Of a stretch of DNA of 15,239 nucleotides, positions 13,401-15,239 are shown piece by piece. The position numbers and the translations under genes were made by a program. Position 1 is the stretch's first letter; the number at the start of each line of letters is the position of its first letter. The stretch is taken from NCBI GenBank assembly GCA_009924885.1, contig RFQS01000024.1, positions 1 to 15,239 on the forward strand, in the 5' to 3' direction. The notes beneath the pieces are model-generated. The model worked only from the letters and a program-made list of their open reading frames with translations, was not told where the DNA came from and did no database searches. Origin of the DNA: Pseudomonadota bacterium (GTDB lineage Bacteria; Cyanobacteriota; Vampirovibrionia; LMEP-6097).

Positions 13401-15239
13401 TTAACTTTGGGCGTGTAGCGAAACTCCACTTTGAATGACAGTATTTTTTTTCTTCGCCTCAAGCATAATCAAAATACTAGAAATATCACTAGGACTAATT
13501 CCCCCGACTCTACTAGCTTGACCTATAGTCAGTGGTTTTACCTTTGATAACTTATCTCTCGCTTCTAGAGAGAGAATCGAACAGTTTTTAAAATCAAAGT
13601 CTACCGGGATTTTAATATTTTCACGCTTCTGCATATCTCGAATCTGCACCATCTGCCTATCTATATAACCCTGATATTTAACATAGGTCTCTAACTCAAA
13701 TGGGTAAAGAATCTTTTCTAAAAGAATTCCTTTCTTATCCAAGGCATAGCGATCTTCTTCATGAAGATCATTATAGAAATTAACTTTCGCTAAATCTTCA
13801 TAAGTAAACTCTGGTCTCTTTAGCATTTCATGAACAGTAATTTTATTCGAGCCTTTAATTTCCATACCAGTAGGAATATTATCCTGAGCAAATTTCGCCT
13901 GATCAATAAATCTAAATTCTTCTTCTATACGCTCCTGCTTCTCTAAATATATAGACCATCTATAATCATCGACTAAACCCAACTCATAGCCTTTCAGCGT
14001 AAGCCTTTGATCAGCATTATCCTGCCTAAGCACTAATCTATACTCAGACCTAGAAGTCATCATTCTATAAGGATCTGAGATCTCCTTAGTAACTAAATCA
14101 TCGACTAAAGTCCCTATATAACTAGTCTCTCTACCTAAGACAAAATCCTGATATTCATCACAGTATTTTCTAAATCTCTCATTTACAGGTAAAGCATCTT
14201 TCTCTAATTGAGTTTTTAAATTATAAGCCTGAATCGCAGCGTTTATTCCCGCCATAAGCCCCTGAGTAGCAGCTTCCTCATAGCCACTAGTTCCAAGGAC
14301 CTGCCCTGCCACAAACAGCCCATCTAATTCTTTAGCTGCAAAGCTGTGATTAAACTGTATCCCTGGGAAGTAGTCATACTCTACCGCATAAGCTGGTCTG
14401 GTTATCCATGCTTTCTCTAAGCCTGGAAGAGTCCTGATAATCTGCCACTGCACTTCTATCGGCAAACTAGTGCTACAGCCTTGAAGATAAATCTCATCAG
14501 TATCTAAGCCTTCTGGCTCTAAAAAAAAATGATGGGAAGGATTATGCGGAAACTTAACGACCTTATCTTCTATAGATGGGCAGTAGCGAGGACCACTCGC
14601 TGAGATAGCTCCAGAGTACATCGGTGATTTTTCTAGATTAGCGAGTATCACTTCATGCGTATTAGCGTTAGTACGAGTTATATGGCATGGATACTGCCTG
14701 CGAATCGGACGATGCGGCAGAAATGAGAAGAAAGATAAGTGTTCATCTCCTGGAGCGACTTCTAAACCAGAAAAATCTATAGTTTTTTTATCTACTCTAG
14801 CTGGAGTACCAGTCTTTAATCTGCCAGTCTCTAATCCCAAACTGCGAATCTGTGGCGATAATCCTAGAGAAGGCTTCTCACCAGCTCTTCCAGCACTCTC
14901 AAATTGATGCCCCGTAAAAATTCTCCCCTCTAAAAAAGTCCCAGCGGTTAAAACGATAGATAGAGCATAAATTTTCTCACCCAGATTCGTTTCTACGCCG
15001 ATAATACGATTAGATTTATTTTCATCAAAAATTAAAGCCTTTGCAGCCGACTGGTAGATACGCAAATTAGGCATAACCTCTAAATACTGCCTTACCCAAC
15101 GTGAATATTGTTTTTTATCAGACTGAGCTCTTAAAGATCTAGTCGCTGGTCCCTTACTAGAATTTAAGGTCTTCATCTGAAGGTAAGTCGCGTCAGCAGC
15201 TAAACCCATAATGCCACCAAGAGCATCTAATTCTTTAAC
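13401..15239 (-). CDS. mnmG: tRNA uridine-5-carboxymethylaminomethyl modification enzyme MnmG (GidA), 5' end outside window
   Basis: MnmG, with MnmE, installs the carboxymethylaminomethyl group at U34 of certain tRNAs, using FAD. The frame stays open to the right edge and reads VKELDALGGIMGLAADATYLQ there, so 612 residues are visible. About 60 N-terminal residues, including the FAD GxGxxG loop, lie outside. Visible blocks include LNSSKGPATRSLRAQ, VLTAGTFLEGRIF, GRLKTGTPARVD, PRYCPSIEDK with the catalytic Cys (E. coli Cys277), YLQGCSTSLP, GQVLGTSGYEEAATQGL and, near the C-terminus, LTIGQASRVGGISPSDIS. A tail of about 20 residues after the usual end (KKKNTVIQSGVSLHAQS) is unusual and lies just upstream of yhcC. 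The gene probably forms an operon with yhcC. Confidence 0.96.
   Translation of the reverse strand, partial: VKELDALGGIMGLAADATYLQMKTLNSSKGPATRSLRAQSDKKQYSRWVRQYLEVMPNLRIYQSAAKALIFDENKSNRIIGVETNLGEKIYALSIVLTAGTFLEGRIFTGHQFESAGRAGEKPSLGLSPQIRSLGLETGRLKTGTPARVDKKTIDFSGLEVAPGDEHLSFFSFLPHRPIRRQYPCHITRTNANTHEVILANLEKSPMYSGAISASGPRYCPSIEDKVVKFPHNPSHHFFLEPEGLDTDEIYLQGCSTSLPIEVQWQIIRTLPGLEKAWITRPAYAVEYDYFPGIQFNHSFAAKELDGLFVAGQVLGTSGYEEAATQGLMAGINAAIQAYNLKTQLEKDALPVNERFRKYCDEYQDFVLGRETSYIGTLVDDLVTKEISDPYRMMTSRSEYRLVLRQDNADQRLTLKGYELGLVDDYRWSIYLEKQERIEEEFRFIDQAKFAQDNIPTGMEIKGSNKITVHEMLKRPEFTYEDLAKVNFYNDLHEEDRYALDKKGILLEKILYPFELETYVKYQGYIDRQMVQIRDMQKRENIKIPVDFDFKNCSILSLEARDKLSKVKPLTIGQASRVGGISPSDISSILIMLEAKKKNTVIQSGVSLHAQS

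Noticed and set aside
13394..13462. 23-residue N-terminal extension of the radical SAM protein (Met at 13462)
   Set aside because: It would overlap mnmG, is rich in Arg/Lys unlike family N-termini, and MSSRYYTLKQYL at 13393 is a natural start.

Overview
The window comes from an AT-rich bacterium (clearly under 40% G+C by eye). It has tightly packed, often overlapping genes and carries argG, sufBCDS, a BolA protein, a monothiol glutaredoxin, hisD, an LD-carboxypeptidase, a YhcC-type radical SAM protein and mnmG. CGFS glutaredoxin, BolA and peptidoglycan tetrapeptide recycling suggest a glutathione-using, Gram-negative-type cell. The sufB-C-D-S order and a bolA-glutaredoxin pair are familiar from Cyanobacteria and Alphaproteobacteria. 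ArgG resembles the Firmicutes/Cyanobacteria type. A non-photosynthetic relative of Cyanobacteria (Melainabacteria/Vampirovibrionia) is one candidate, but this is an inference and was not tested.

Layout. Positions 1-97 look like the end of an IS21-type insertion sequence, with three 23-bp tandem repeats. It abuts a short pentapeptide-repeat reading frame (107-394) that is probably the surviving 3' part of a longer gene. Next, on the minus strand, is a HEPN/nucleotidyltransferase pair (hepT/mntA-like toxin-antitoxin) lying downstream of argG. A divergent spacer separates argG from a plus-strand hypothetical gene with GNAT-like features. That gene runs into the 3' end of ldcA (minus strand) with a 96-bp convergent overlap.

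From 4361 to 10544 lies the centre of the window: a regulatory spacer, an Rrf2-family regulator with three conserved cysteines, then sufB, sufC, sufD, sufS, bolA and grxD, all on the plus strand. This makes one iron-sulfur cluster unit. SufS mobilises sulfur from cysteine, SufBCD is the scaffold and ATPase, the BolA-glutaredoxin pair can carry [2Fe-2S] clusters, and the Rrf2 protein probably senses cluster status. The spacer holds two perfect inverted repeats around a likely promoter, which are good operator candidates. No SufA, SufE or SufU gene is present in the window.

hisD (histidine biosynthesis) and a methyltransferase-like hypothetical gene follow on the plus strand. hisD has a perfect TATAAT so close to its ATG that its message may be leaderless. 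They converge with a minus-strand pair: mnmG (tRNA wobble-uridine modification, running off the right edge) followed by the radical SAM gene yhcC. I saw no tRNA, rRNA, CRISPR array or convincing intrinsic terminator. No stretch longer than about 175 bases lacks a gene.
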